Positions 52,786-62,693 of a stretch of 64,000 nucleotides of DNA are shown here, in pieces (the first letter of the stretch is position 1; each line of letters begins with the position of its first letter). Origin of the DNA: Palsa-504 sp963806335 (lineage in GTDB: Bacteria > Actinomycetota > Actinomycetes > Streptosporangiales > Streptosporangiaceae). The stretch spans positions 372,001 through 436,000 of the forward strand of contig CAWDXO010000016.1 in the NCBI GenBank assembly GCA_963806335.1, given 5' to 3'. Made by a program: the position numbers and the translations under genes. The notes beneath the pieces are model-generated. The model did not search any database, was not told the origin of the DNA, and saw nothing but the letters and a program-made list of their open reading frames with translations.

Positions 52786-53313
52786 ATGGAGGACATGTTC
52801 GAAGTCCTGGCCGAGGACCATGAAGAGATCAGGCAGGTGCTGTCGGAGCTCGAGAAGGGCCCGACCGCGGCCACCGGCGCCACCGAGGATCAGCTGATGC
52901 TCCGCAAGATCATGACCGAAGAGCTGATCATCGAGGAAGCCAAGCACTCCGAAGTCGAGCGGATGTACCTCTGGCCCGCCGTTCGTGAGCATGTCACCGG
53001 TGGCGTCCGGCTCGCCGACCGGGCCATCTGCCAGCAGCTGGAGATCGGCGAGATGCTGGCCGAGCTGAACCAGCGGGACGCGAGCGATCCGGAGTTCGAG
53101 CACCTGCTCCGTCAGTTCACCCAGGCCGGCCTGGTGCACTTCGACTTCGAGGAGCGGCACGTGTGGCCGAGGCTGCGCGCGGCCCTGACGGCGAAAGCGG
53201 CCGCCGAGCTGGGCCGCAAGATAGAGGCGAAAAAGAAGGTCGCATTGCTCCTGCCCTATCCGCGGGCCTCCGCCTCGCCGGGCGGTAACGCCCGCCACGG
53301 TTCGTTCGGCTGA
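52786..53313 (+). CDS. Hemerythrin HHE-domain protein
   Basis: 175 residues, four-helix HHE cation-binding fold: His in AEDHEEIRQVL, EEAKHSEVERMYLWPAVREH, and HFDFEERHVWPRL provide the di-iron His/Glu set. Suggested roles are O2, NO or redox sensing, or iron storage. Strong purine-rich ribosome binding site. Monocistronic by spacing. Confidence 0.87.
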   Translation: MEDMFEVLAEDHEEIRQVLSELEKGPTAATGATEDQLMLRKIMTEELIIEEAKHSEVERMYLWPAVREHVTGGVRLADRAICQQLEIGEMLAELNQRDASDPEFEHLLRQFTQAGLVHFDFEERHVWPRLRAALTAKAAAELGRKIEAKKKVALLLPYPRASASPGGNARHGSFG

Positions 53314-53415
53314 CCCGGGCGGTCGGGGTCGGCGGGAATCTGCAGCGGGTCTTCAGCTATCCATCAGGTTCATGGTGCTCAATGGAAAGAGCGACCCGGA
53401 CGCCCGACCTAAGGC

Positions 53416-54840
53416 GTGATAAAGATGCAGGACTATAGCGGCTACGGTCAGCCGCCTGCCGGACCCGGCGGGTTCGGCGGACCCACCTCGCCCATGCCTC
53501 CCGTGCCGCCGCGGCCGCCTAGGCGCCGCATCGGCCTGCTGAGTTACGCGGCCGTGGCGCTGGCGGCAGGTGCCCTCGGGGCCGGTACGGTCGTGGCCCT
53601 CTACCATCCGACGGCTAACTCCTCGGCGGCTCCGGCGCCCAGGAGCAGCGCCGCGGCCCCGGCTCCCGCGCCCAGCAGCCCGGCGCCGGCGCCGTCGCCG
53701 ACTTACGCCGGGCCCGGGATCAGCGCGAGCGAGGCGGCGATCCTGAAAAAGGTCGCGCCGAGCCTGGTCATCATCAACACCACGCTGCAGTACAGCGCCG
53801 AGCAGGCGGCCGGCACCGGCATGGTGATCAGCGCGGGCGGCCGGGTGCTGACCAACAACCACGTCATCGAGAACGCCACCAAGATCAGCGCGACGGTGCT
53901 GGCGACCGGGCACACCTACCCGGTTAAGGTCGTCGGCTACGACGTGACCGGGGATATCGCCCTGCTGCAGATGCAGGGCGTCTCCGGCCTGCACCCGGTG
54001 CCGACCGGGGATTCCACCCAGGTCAAGACCGGTGACCAGGTGGTGGCCATGGGCAACGCCCAGGGGCAGAGCGAGATCGTTCCCGCCGCCGGGCAGGTCA
54101 CCGGCGTGAACCAGACCATCACCGCGAATGACCAGGGCGGCACGATCAGCACCGAGACTTTGCACGGCATGATCGAGACGAACGCGAATGTCGTTTCCGG
54201 CGATTCCGGCGGCCCGCTGGCCAACTCCGCGGGCGAGGTCATCGGGATGGACACCGCGGGCAACGATGTGGGCTTCTCACAGCAGCAAACGGCCACCGGG
54301 TTCGCGATCCCGATCAACACGGCCCTGGCCATCGCCCATCAGATCGCCGCGGGGCAGGCTAGTTCCGCCATCACGATCGGTTACCCGCCCTTCATCGGGA
54401 TCTACATCGGCAAGGGGTCGAGCAGCAGCCCGCAGGCTCAGGCCGCGCAGGAGCGGCAGAACACGAACGGCGGGTTCGGCAACTTCCCCGGTTCCGGTAA
54501 CCCGGGCAACGGCTCAGGCACCGGGGGCTCAGGCACCGGGGGCGGCAACGCCAGCTGCTACACCAGCGACGCCAACCTGGCCGCACCGTCCTCGATCGCC
54601 TCGGTGAGCTCGGGGACCCTCGTCCTCGGCACGATCTGCGGCAGCCCCGCCGCCGCCGCGGGCCTGACCGCCGGGTCGGTCATCACCGGGGTGAACGGGC
54701 AGGCGGTCGGCTCACCGAATGACCTGACCGGCATTGTCTCGAAGTACCGGCCCGGCACCACCATCTCCGTCACCTGGGTCACCCCGTCGGGCCAGCACGA
54801 GACCGGCACCGTGGCCCTGACTGCGGGCCCGCCCCTGTAG
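53416..54840 (+). CDS. HtrA/DegP-like S1C serine protease with PDZ domain
   Basis: 474 residues. A Gly/Pro-rich cytoplasmic arm, one membrane helix (residues about 40-60), an Ala/Pro/Ser linker, a trypsin-like domain with His149 (NNHVI), Asp180 (TGDIALL) and Ser264 (SGDSGGPL), and a C-terminal PDZ domain (GSPAAAAGLTAGSVITGVNGQ). Envelope quality control or signalling proteolysis. ATG 53425 is an alternative to GTG 53416. Ends at a strong hairpin. Confidence 0.92.
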   Translation: MIKMQDYSGYGQPPAGPGGFGGPTSPMPPVPPRPPRRRIGLLSYAAVALAAGALGAGTVVALYHPTANSSAAPAPRSSAAAPAPAPSSPAPAPSPTYAGPGISASEAAILKKVAPSLVIINTTLQYSAEQAAGTGMVISAGGRVLTNNHVIENATKISATVLATGHTYPVKVVGYDVTGDIALLQMQGVSGLHPVPTGDSTQVKTGDQVVAMGNAQGQSEIVPAAGQVTGVNQTITANDQGGTISTETLHGMIETNANVVSGDSGGPLANSAGEVIGMDTAGNDVGFSQQQTATGFAIPINTALAIAHQIAAGQASSAITIGYPPFIGIYIGKGSSSSPQAQAAQERQNTNGGFGNFPGSGNPGNGSGTGGSGTGGGNASCYTSDANLAAPSSIASVSSGTLVLGTICGSPAAAAGLTAGSVITGVNGQAVGSPNDLTGIVSKYRPGTTISVTWVTPSGQHETGTVALTAGPPL

Positions 54841-54861
54841 GGGTCCCCCCGCCCGGGACGC

Positions 54862-54896
54862 GGGCCGTTGCCTCCCCCGAGGGGAGGCAACGGCCC
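54862..54896. terminator. Bidirectional terminator hairpin
   Basis: GGGCCGTTGCCTCCC paired perfectly with its complement (15 bp), loop CCGAG, between the convergent protease and sugar transporter genes. Confidence 0.85.
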
Positions 54897-54909
54897 CGTC
54901 GTTTCCGGC

Positions 54910-56361
54910 TCAGGCCGCGATCGGGCTCTGCTCCTGCTGCCGCTCGAAGACCCTGACGATCTCCTCGACCGGCAGGTTCTTGGTCTCGGGCAGGAACTTC
55001 CAGATGAACACGATGGCCAGCGCGCACAAGCCGGCGAAGACCACCAGGACGCCGGCCAGGCTGATGGCGTTCTGCGTCACCGGGAACACCTCGATGAGAG
55101 CGAAGTTGGCCAGCCAGTCGATCATCGCGGCGAACGCGGCGGCCTGGCCGCGGACCGCGGTGGGGAACACCTCGCCCTGCAGGGTCCAGCCCACGCCGCC
55201 GACGCCGATCGCGAACGAGGCGATGAAGAAGTCCAGGCCGATCATGATGACCACCAGCCGTGCCGTCCCGGACATGAAGGCCAGCCCGGCCGCCGCGACC
55301 AGCGCGAAGACGATCATCCCGGTGTAGCCGCCCATCGAGAGCAGCTTGCGGCCGTACTTGTCGATCCAGCGGAAGCCCAGGTAGGTCGAGGCCACGTTGA
55401 CGGCCGTCATGATCGCGGTGACCTCCACGCCGGCCACGGTGGTCGCCACCAGCGAGGCGTGGCTACCCGCGAAGATCGGCCCGAGCAGGTGCGGCCCGTA
55501 GTACAGCGGCACGTTGATCCCGGTGATCTGCTGGAAGATGAAGAACACGCACACCACGACCAGCGCCCGTCGCACCCCGGGAGTCCAGGCCCGGCGCCGC
55601 TGCTCGCGGCTTCCGCCTTCGACCCGCTCTACGGTCTGCGCGGCCCGCCGGACATCGTCCTCGCTAACCTCCCCGGCGCCGAGCGTGGCCATCGCCTTGC
55701 GCACGTCGTCGTAGCGGCCGTGCCGGAGCAGCCACCGGGGCGACTCCGGCATCCTGGTACGGAAACCCAGCCCGACCAGGGCGGGCACCGCACCCAGGCC
55801 CAGGACCAGCCGCCAGCCGACCGTGGCCGCGCTGGCCGGGAACGCGCTGAAGATAACCAGCGCCACGATGTAGGAGACGAGGATGCCGACGGTGATCATC
55901 CACTGCTGCAGCATGGTCAGCGACCCGCGGCGGTCCTTCGGCGCGTACTCGGCGATGTAGGCGGTCGCGATCGCGGAGTCCGCGCCGATCGCCAGCCCGA
56001 TCAGGGTCCGCGCGACGAGCAGGACCGCGGCGTTCGGGGTGACGGCGGACATGATGGCGCCGACGGCGTAGATGCCCGCGTCCACGACCAGCAGCGGCTT
56101 GCGGCCGAAGTGGTCCGAGGCCGGGCCGCCGAGGATCGCCCCCGCCGCCGCGCCCAGCGAGGCCCCCGACACCAGGTAGCCCAGCGCGAGGCCGTGCAGA
56201 TTGTAGGGGACGAAGTTCAGTGCCGAGCCGATGTTGGAGGTGTCGTAGCCGAACAGGAAGCCGCCCAGGGTCGCCAGCAGCGTCAGCTGCCAGTAGAAAG
56301 CCGTGGGCGCCCGTTCGTCCAGGGTGGTGAGGACGTTGCTGTTAGTAGCCGGCTGAGCCAT
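54910..56361 (-). CDS. MFS sugar porter
   Basis: 483 residues, 12 helices with sugar-porter signatures: GGFLFGYDTSNIG, DHFGRKPLL, PESPRWLLRHGR, QQITGINVPLYY, DKYGRKLL and PETKNLPVEEI. A proton symporter for a hexose, pentose or polyol. ATG 56361 has AAGGAG seven bases upstream. Divergent from the transhydrogenase gene. Confidence 0.92.
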   Translation of the reverse strand: MAQPATNSNVLTTLDERAPTAFYWQLTLLATLGGFLFGYDTSNIGSALNFVPYNLHGLALGYLVSGASLGAAAGAILGGPASDHFGRKPLLVVDAGIYAVGAIMSAVTPNAAVLLVARTLIGLAIGADSAIATAYIAEYAPKDRRGSLTMLQQWMITVGILVSYIVALVIFSAFPASAATVGWRLVLGLGAVPALVGLGFRTRMPESPRWLLRHGRYDDVRKAMATLGAGEVSEDDVRRAAQTVERVEGGSREQRRRAWTPGVRRALVVVCVFFIFQQITGINVPLYYGPHLLGPIFAGSHASLVATTVAGVEVTAIMTAVNVASTYLGFRWIDKYGRKLLSMGGYTGMIVFALVAAAGLAFMSGTARLVVIMIGLDFFIASFAIGVGGVGWTLQGEVFPTAVRGQAAAFAAMIDWLANFALIEVFPVTQNAISLAGVLVVFAGLCALAIVFIWKFLPETKNLPVEEIVRVFERQQEQSPIAA

Positions 56362-56488
56362 CGGGCGCTCCTTTGCTGCCATCGAGATCGCCCACCACTT
56401 CCCCGGCGTCGGCGAAATGAACATCGCGGAGCAGCAAAGACGCCGCCAGGGGTTCAAAAGGCGGCCCGCGGTCGTCACACTGGAGCAT

Positions 56489-57887
56489 GTGTACGACTTC
56501 GACGTGCTGGTGATCGGCTCAGGGCCGGGTGGCCAGAAAGCCGCCATCGCCGCGGCGAAACTCGAGCGGCGGGTGGCGATCGTCGAGCGCAAGGACATGA
56601 TCGGCGGGGTGTGCCTGAACACCGGGACGATCCCGTCGAAGACCCTGCGCGAGGCCATCTTGTACCTGACCGGCCTGGATCAGCGGGAGATGTACGGGCA
56701 GGCGTACCGGGTCAAGGACGAGATCACCATCGCCGACCTGGCCGCCCGCACCAGCCACGTGGTCGGCCGCGAGATGGACGTGGTGCGCAGCCAGCTGTCC
56801 CGTAACCGGGTCACGATCATGACCGGCACGGGCGATTTCGCCGACCCGCACACGGTCGAGATCGATGACGGCGCCGGGCGCGTCCGCCGGGCCAGCGCGG
56901 ACAAGATCGTGATCGCCACCGGTACCCGCCCGGCCCGGCCCCCCAGCGTCGAGTTCGACGAACGCACCGTGATCGATTCCGACGGGATCGTGCACCTGAA
57001 GAAGGTGCCCCGCTCGATGGTGGTCGCGGGCGCCGGCGTGATCGGGATCGAGTACGCGTCCATGTTCGCGGCCCTGGGCACCAAGGTCACCGTGGTGGAA
57101 CAGCGCGACCGGATGCTGGAATTCTGCGACGCCGAGGTGGTCGAGGCGCTCAAGTACCACCTGCGCGATCTCGCGGTCACCTTCCGGTTCGGCGAGACGG
57201 TGTCCTCGGTCGAGGCGCGGCCAGAAGGCGCGATCGCGACGCTGGCGAGCGGGAAGAAGATTCCCGCCGACACCGTCCTGTACTCGGCCGGCCAGGAGGG
57301 CGAGCGACGACCTCGAGCTCGACACGGCGGGCCTGACCGCCGATAAGCGCGGCCGGATCGTGGTGGATGAGTTCTTCCGGACCTCGGTCCCGCACATCTA
57401 CGCGGTCGGCGACGTGATCGGTTTCCCCGCCCTGGCGGCCACGTCGATGGAGCAGGGCAGGCTCGCGGCGCTGCACGCGTGCGGCGAGCCGCTGCACGCG
57501 CTCGGGCAGATCCAGCCGATCGGCATCTACAGCATTCCCGAGATCAGCTACGTCGGGCGGACGGAGGAGCAGCTCACCAAGGACAGCGTGCCGTTCGAGG
57601 TAGGGGTCTCCCGTTACCGGGAGCTGGCCCGCGGGCAGATCATCGGTGATTCCTACGGCATGCTGAAGCTGCTGGTCTCACTCGACCACCACACGCTGCT
57701 CGGCGTCCACGTCTTCGGCACCGGCGCTACCGAGCTCGTCCACATCGGCCAGGCCGTCATGGGCTGCGGCGGGACCGTCGACTACCTCGTCGACGCCGTC
57801 TTCAATTACCCCACCCTGTCCGAGGCCTATAAGGTCGCCGCCCTGGACGCGATGAACAAGATGCGCCAGATCGAGCGGTTCTCCTAG
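56489..57887 (+). pseudogene. sth: Soluble pyridine nucleotide transhydrogenase / dihydrolipoamide dehydrogenase-like (frameshifted)
   Basis: Flavoprotein disulfide reductase family. FAD loop GSGPGGQKAA, GGVCLNTGTIPSKTLREA: the first Cys of the CxxxxC disulfide is kept (VCLN) but the second is Thr (NTGT), as in SthA. NAD loop GAGVIGIEYASMF. A +1 shift at about 57296-57305 splits the frame (LYSAG then DLELDTAGL); the second part has YAVGDVIGFPALAATSMEQGR and the dimer domain. It balances NADPH and NADH. GTG 56489 fits the family start; a longer frame starts at 56417. Confidence 0.88.
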
Positions 57888-57957
57888 CGAACACGCAGGA
57901 AACAAACGGAAACATCGCTGTGATCTGCGGTAAAACCGGCACTGCTACGCTCCAGTT

Positions 57958-59502
57958 GTGGCGGACATTTTCGATGGCTACCGGCTTGCCGACGCCTGGG
58001 ACGAGATGTTCGCGGCGCCGGGCAAGCCCCGCACGCCCTATGACGCGGTGGTGTCCGTGCTGCAGCCGATGGACCCCGCCGAGCTGCGGTTTCGCGCCGA
58101 CCAGCTCGCGCGGGTTTTCACCGACAGGGGAGTGACATACGACTTCGCCGGCGAGGAGCGGCCGTTCCCGCTCGACCTGATCCCGCGGGTCATCGACGCG
58201 GTCGAGTGGGACCTGGTGGCGCGCGGCGTCCGGCAGCGGGTCCGCGCGCTCGAGGCGTTCCTGGCCGACGTCTACGGTCCCGGCCGGGTCTTCGATGACG
58301 GCGTGGTGCCCTGGCAGCTGGTGTATACCTCACCCCGGTTCCGCCGGGAAGTAGCCGACTTCGCCCCGCCGAACGGCGTCCGTGTCCACGTCGCAGGCAT
58401 TGACCTCGTCCGCGACGAGGGCGGCAGGTTCCGGGTCCTGGAGGACAACATCCGGGTGCCGTCCGGCGTGAGCTACGTGATCGAGAACCGGCTGGCCATG
58501 ACGAGGACCTTCCCCGCCCTGTTCGCCGAGCAGAGCGTGCACCGGGTGGACGACTACCCGTCCCGGCTGCTGGCCGCGCTCCGCGCCGCCGCGCCGCGCG
58601 GGGCTGCCGACCCGTGCGTGGTCGTGCTGACCCCCGGCGTGCACAACGCCGCGTACTTCGAGCACACCCTGCTCGCGCGGCTGATGGGGGTGGAGCTGGT
58701 CGAGGGCCGGGACCTGTTCTGCGCCCGCAACCGGGTCTTCGTCCACACCACCCGCGGCCGCCGCCCGGTCGACGTCATCTACCGCCGGGTCGACGACGCC
58801 TTCCTCGATCCGCTGCACTTCCGGCCCGACTCGCTGATCGGCTGCCCGGGCGTCATCAACGCCGCGCGGGCGGGGAACGTCACGATCGCCAACGCGGTCG
58901 GCAACGGGGTGGCCGACGACAAGCTCACCTACACCTACATCCCCGATCTCATCCGGTATTACCTGCGCGAGGAACCGCTGCTCGAGAACGTGGAGTCCTA
59001 CCGGCTCGACGACCCGGACGTGCTGGGCTGGGCGCTGGACACGCTGGACGAGCTGGTGGTGAAGCCGGTGGACGGGGCCGGCGGCGCCGGTATCGTAATC
59101 GGCCCGCAAGCGTCAAAAACCGACCTCGCCACGCTGCGCAAGAAAGTCGCGGCCGACCCGCGCGGCTGGATGGCCCAGCGGCCGGTGGCGCTGTCCACCT
59201 CGCCGGTGCTGATCGGCGAGGGCCTCGCGCCGCGGCACATCGACCTGCGGCCGTTCGCCGTCAACGACGGCGAGGACGTGTGGCTGCTGCCCGGCGGCCT
59301 CACCCGGGTCGCGCTGCCGGAAGGCGAGCTGGTGGTGAACTCCAGCCAGGGCGGCGGATCGAAGGACACCTGGATCCTGGCCGGACCCCAGCAGGCCGGA
59401 CCCGAACCCGTGAAGCCCGCGTCCGCCCTGCCGCTGATGGCCACCAGGCAGGTCAGGCCGCAGACGGCGACCGTGAGCCGGCAGAGCGGTCCGGATCAGT
59501 GA
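57958..59502 (+). CDS. Circularly permuted ATP-grasp type 2 protein
   Basis: 514 residues. DEMFAAPGKPRTPYD start, VTYDFAGEERPFPLDLIPR, GVRVHVAGIDLVRDE, VLEDNIRVPSGVSYVIENR, then the permuted ATP-grasp core (LDELVVKPVDGAGGAGIVIGP, GLAPRHIDLRPFAVND). Predicted to form amide bonds in an uncharacterised peptide-tagging or amidoligase pathway with alpha-E and transglutaminase partners (known association). GTG start; a TACGCT about 10 bases upstream hints at a leaderless mRNA. Overlaps the next gene by 4 bases. Confidence 0.9.
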   Translation: MADIFDGYRLADAWDEMFAAPGKPRTPYDAVVSVLQPMDPAELRFRADQLARVFTDRGVTYDFAGEERPFPLDLIPRVIDAVEWDLVARGVRQRVRALEAFLADVYGPGRVFDDGVVPWQLVYTSPRFRREVADFAPPNGVRVHVAGIDLVRDEGGRFRVLEDNIRVPSGVSYVIENRLAMTRTFPALFAEQSVHRVDDYPSRLLAALRAAAPRGAADPCVVVLTPGVHNAAYFEHTLLARLMGVELVEGRDLFCARNRVFVHTTRGRRPVDVIYRRVDDAFLDPLHFRPDSLIGCPGVINAARAGNVTIANAVGNGVADDKLTYTYIPDLIRYYLREEPLLENVESYRLDDPDVLGWALDTLDELVVKPVDGAGGAGIVIGPQASKTDLATLRKKVAADPRGWMAQRPVALSTSPVLIGEGLAPRHIDLRPFAVNDGEDVWLLPGGLTRVALPEGELVVNSSQGGGSKDTWILAGPQQAGPEPVKPASALPLMATRQVRPQTATVSRQSGPDQ

Positions 59503-60443
59503 ACGACGAGCTGCTCAGCCGGATGGCGGAAACCCTGTTCTGGACCGGCCGTTACGTGGAGCGGGCCGATGACACCGCCCGGCTCGTCGACGTCTACGTG
59601 CACCGGCTGCTCGGCGACCCGGGCGCCGGGTCGGCCGCGGATTGCGGTCCGCTGTTCGGCATCCTCGGGGTGGAGCCCGGCCAGGACGTACCGGCCGACG
59701 TCGGGCTGGCCCTGTCGAGCCTGGCGTATGACAGCAAGAGCCCGAGCGCCATCGCCGGCTCGGTCCTCGCCGCGCGGGCCGGCGCCCGCGGCATCCGCGA
59801 GGTGATCTCCAGCGAGATGTGGGAGTGTCTCAACGTGGCCGGGCACGGGCTGGCCGGCCAGCGCCGGGCCGCCGACCGGCTGGGGCCGCACGTGTTCCTC
59901 CGGTTCATCAGGGAGCGGGCGGCGCTGTTCTTCGGGCTCGCCGACTCGACCATGAGCCACGACGACGCCTGGCAGTTCCTGGTCCTCGGACGGTCCCTGG
60001 AGCGCGCCGACATGACGGCCCGGCTGCTGCTCGCGCGCATGCCGGGGCCGCAGGAACTCGGCTGGCCGCTGCTGCTGCACGCCTGCGGCGCCTACGAGTC
60101 GTTCATCCGGACGCACGGCTGGGCCGCCGAGCCGACCCGGGTGGCCGAATTCCTGCTGCTCGACCGCCTGTTCCCGCGGTCGGTCCTGCATTCGCTGGTG
60201 ACCGCGGAGAATTGCCTGATTGCCCTGAACCCCGGCCCGGTCCGCATCGGCATGGACGATCCGGCCCGGCGCCCGATCGGCCAGCTGCGGACCAGGCTGG
60301 AGTACGCCGACCCGGAACAGCTCCCCGATGAGCTTCCCGAGCTGCTTGACACCCTGCAGCAGGCCTGCGCCGAGGCGTGCGAGGCGGTCACCCAGCGGTA
60401 TTTCCAGTACGAGGCGCCGGTCGCCTGGGCCAGGGACGGCTGA
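59499..60443 (+). CDS. Alpha-E domain protein
   Basis: 314 residues, all-helical: LLSRMAETLFWTGRYVERADDTARL, SIAGSVLAARAGARGIREVISSEMWE, FLVLGRSLERADMTARLL, HACGAYESFIRTHG. Conserved partner of the permuted ATP-grasp protein and transglutaminase. No enzymatic motif; perhaps an adaptor. GTG start overlapping the ATP-grasp stop. Confidence 0.9.
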   Translation: MNDELLSRMAETLFWTGRYVERADDTARLVDVYVHRLLGDPGAGSAADCGPLFGILGVEPGQDVPADVGLALSSLAYDSKSPSAIAGSVLAARAGARGIREVISSEMWECLNVAGHGLAGQRRAADRLGPHVFLRFIRERAALFFGLADSTMSHDDAWQFLVLGRSLERADMTARLLLARMPGPQELGWPLLLHACGAYESFIRTHGWAAEPTRVAEFLLLDRLFPRSVLHSLVTAENCLIALNPGPVRIGMDDPARRPIGQLRTRLEYADPEQLPDELPELLDTLQQACAEACEAVTQRYFQYEAPVAWARDG

Positions 60444-60444
60444 G

Positions 60445-61293
60445 GTGGGCTGGCGGCTGCGGGTGGCGCACACGACCCGGGTCAGCTACTCCGGTCCGGT
60501 CCGGGCCTCGTTCAACGAGGTCCGGATGACGCCGCTGACCCTGCCAGCCCAGGTCACGCTGGAGAGCCGGGTCACGGCCGGCCCCGGGATCCCGGTCTGG
60601 ACCTACGCCGACTACTGGGGCACGTACGTCAGCGTCTTCGACATCTCAGAACCGCACCAGGCGCTCACGATCCACGCGCACGCCACGGTCGAGACCGGCC
60701 AGCGGCTCACCGATAAGGTGCCGGACCCGTCTTCCTGGGCGGATCTTGAGGCGCGGACCGCCAACAGCCGCCTGCTGGAGTTCCTGCTACCGACGCCGCT
60801 GACCACCGTGACCCCGGCGGTGGCGGACACGGTCACCGCCGCGGTGCGCGGGGCGGACCCGGTCGAGGCGGCGGAGGAGATCGCCGCCCGCGTCCGTGCC
60901 CAGGTCAGCTATATCGCCGGCGCCACCGGGGTGCGGACCAACGCTCAGGAGGCCTGGGATCAGGGTCAGGGCGTCTGCCAGGACATGGCTCAGGTCACGG
61001 TCGCGCTGCTGCGCGCGACCGGGCTGCCCGCGAAGTACGTGTCCGGCTACTTGCACGCCGACCCGTCGGCCGAACCGGGCCAGACTGTGGTGGGGGAGAG
61101 CCACGCCTGGGTGGAGTACTGGGCGGGTTCCTGGCGGCCGCTGGATCCGACCAGCGGCGCGGCGGTCCGCGAACGGCACGTGGTAGTGGCCCGCGGCCGC
61201 GACTACGCGGACATCCCGCCGCTCAAGGGCATTTACCACGGCGCCCCGACCAGCGCGCTCGACGTGACCGTCGAGGTTACCCGGCTGGCCTGA
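60445..61293 (+). CDS. Transglutaminase-like cysteine peptidase
   Basis: 282 residues. N-terminal beta domain (VAHTTRVSYSGPVRASFNEVRM), then the papain-like core with catalytic Cys in GVCQDMAQV, His in SHAWVEYW and Asp in PLDPTSG. Third gene of the ATP-grasp/alpha-E operon; may hydrolyse the isopeptide product of that system (inference). GTG 60445 lies one base after the alpha-E stop. Confidence 0.9.
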   Translation: MGWRLRVAHTTRVSYSGPVRASFNEVRMTPLTLPAQVTLESRVTAGPGIPVWTYADYWGTYVSVFDISEPHQALTIHAHATVETGQRLTDKVPDPSSWADLEARTANSRLLEFLLPTPLTTVTPAVADTVTAAVRGADPVEAAEEIAARVRAQVSYIAGATGVRTNAQEAWDQGQGVCQDMAQVTVALLRATGLPAKYVSGYLHADPSAEPGQTVVGESHAWVEYWAGSWRPLDPTSGAAVRERHVVVARGRDYADIPPLKGIYHGAPTSALDVTVEVTRLA

Positions 61294-61952
61294 GGCCGTA
61301 ACCCCGATAAACCATTTTTGGCCGAACGAACAATGGTTACCCCGTATGCCCCGCTCTATCGCCGTCTGCGGCCCGGAGTGGGAGCCGACTGCTAGCTTAG
61401 AGGGCCGTGGGGCGGTGCCGCGAGGGGGTTGTCATGACCGGTTTTGTTTATCCATATTCCTTAATTCCGCTTCCCGGGCATCGCCATGGCCAGGTGTCCG
61501 GCTCGGGGTTCCGGAGGCGTGATGGGCGATGAGAGGCCCGCAGCCGTCGGGTTCGGTGACGGGCCCGCAGGCAGTGCTGTGTCGCCGGGCTGATGCCGGT
61601 GCGATGCCAGGGGCTGGCGGGGCGGCCGGGGTCCCGGTGACCCGTTCGCGGTCCCGCGGCCTCTGCCCCGCGGCCTCTGCCCCGCGGCCTCTGCCCCGCC
61701 CCGGCCCCGGGAAAAGATCGTGGAGGATCCGGCTTACATGGAGGATCAGGTGCCCGATAGTCGCCCAAAAACTCCGTATAGGCCGGATCTTCCGCATTAA
61801 CCGGCGCGGGAGCGCCAGGTCCTGGGACGGCAGCGACGGCAGTAGCCTGACGGCGCAGGACGGGCCGGAGTGACACCCGCCGGGCCGGCCGGCAGCGGCA
61901 TCACCCGCACTGACCAGGCTCCAGCCGCCGGCCGCAAGATCTAAGGGACGTC
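61294..61952. other. Gene-free region after the transglutaminase operon
   Basis: 659 bases without a convincing gene. AACCATT/AATGGTT (61310-61316 with 61332-61338) form a hairpin whose loop contains a CCGAACG motif copy; it may end the operon transcript. A 14-base repeat (CCCCGCGGCCTCTG, about three copies) lies near 61665-61705, and two GGAGGATC-type repeats near 61731-61747. Confidence 0.5.
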
Positions 61953-62537
61953 CTAGGCGTCTCGGACGAACTGGTAGGTGAGGAAGGCGAGGCCGTCACC
62001 GATGGTCTTGGTATCGACGAGGCGCATGGGCTTGCGTCGCGTGGTCTCGCCGAAGAGGCGCTCGCCGGCCCCGAGCACGACCGGGCAGACGACCAGCCGC
62101 AGCTCGTCGACGAGGTCGTGCTCGATCAGCGTGCGCCCGAGCTGATAGCTAGCAGGGACGACGATTTCTCCGGCTAGCTCCTGCTTCAGCTTCGACACCT
62201 CGGTCACCACATCACCCCTTAGGACCGTCGAGTTGTTCCAGTCGGGATCTTCGAGGGTCGAGGACACGACGTACTTCGGCAGGCTGTTCAACCTGTCCGC
62301 CAGGGCGCCACTCCGGGGTCGCCACCGCGCCCCGAAGAACTCGTAGCTCCGCCGGCCCAGCAGCCATGCCTCGGCGCCCAGCGCCTCGTCGAGCGCGACC
62401 TTAGCCCACTCTTCGAGGTCCTTGCCCCCAAACTGGTTGAACCAGCCGCCGAGCCTGAAGCCCTCCGCACCGTCCGGGTCCTGGACCACTCCATCGAGTG
62501 AGACGTTCTGCGGACCGCCCATCACGATCTTTCCCAT
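61953..62537 (-). CDS. RibD C-terminal / dihydrofolate reductase-fold protein
   Basis: 194 residues: KIVMGGPQNVSLDGVVQDP, LLGRRSYEFF, LPKYVVSSTLEDPDWNNSTVL, GEIVVPASYQLGRTLIEHDLVDELRLVVCPVVLGAG. NAD(P)H-dependent reductase of the DHFR/RibD superfamily, substrate unknown. ATG 62537 has AAGGAG eight bases upstream. Divergent from an ECF sigma factor, a pairing common for this family in actinobacteria. Confidence 0.88.
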   Translation of the reverse strand: MGKIVMGGPQNVSLDGVVQDPDGAEGFRLGGWFNQFGGKDLEEWAKVALDEALGAEAWLLGRRSYEFFGARWRPRSGALADRLNSLPKYVVSSTLEDPDWNNSTVLRGDVVTEVSKLKQELAGEIVVPASYQLGRTLIEHDLVDELRLVVCPVVLGAGERLFGETTRRKPMRLVDTKTIGDGLAFLTYQFVRDA

Positions 62538-62693
62538 TTCGGTTCTCCTTTTCGTTGGCGTTGTCAGAAGCCACTGATGTAGGCGCCGCGGCATCGGGAA
62601 ACTGGCCGCCCGCCAACCGGCCAGTTCGCTCCTCGGCTGGCGCCTATACAAGATGGAAGTGCGCTAAAGCTGCGGGAAGAAGGTGACGCGAGG

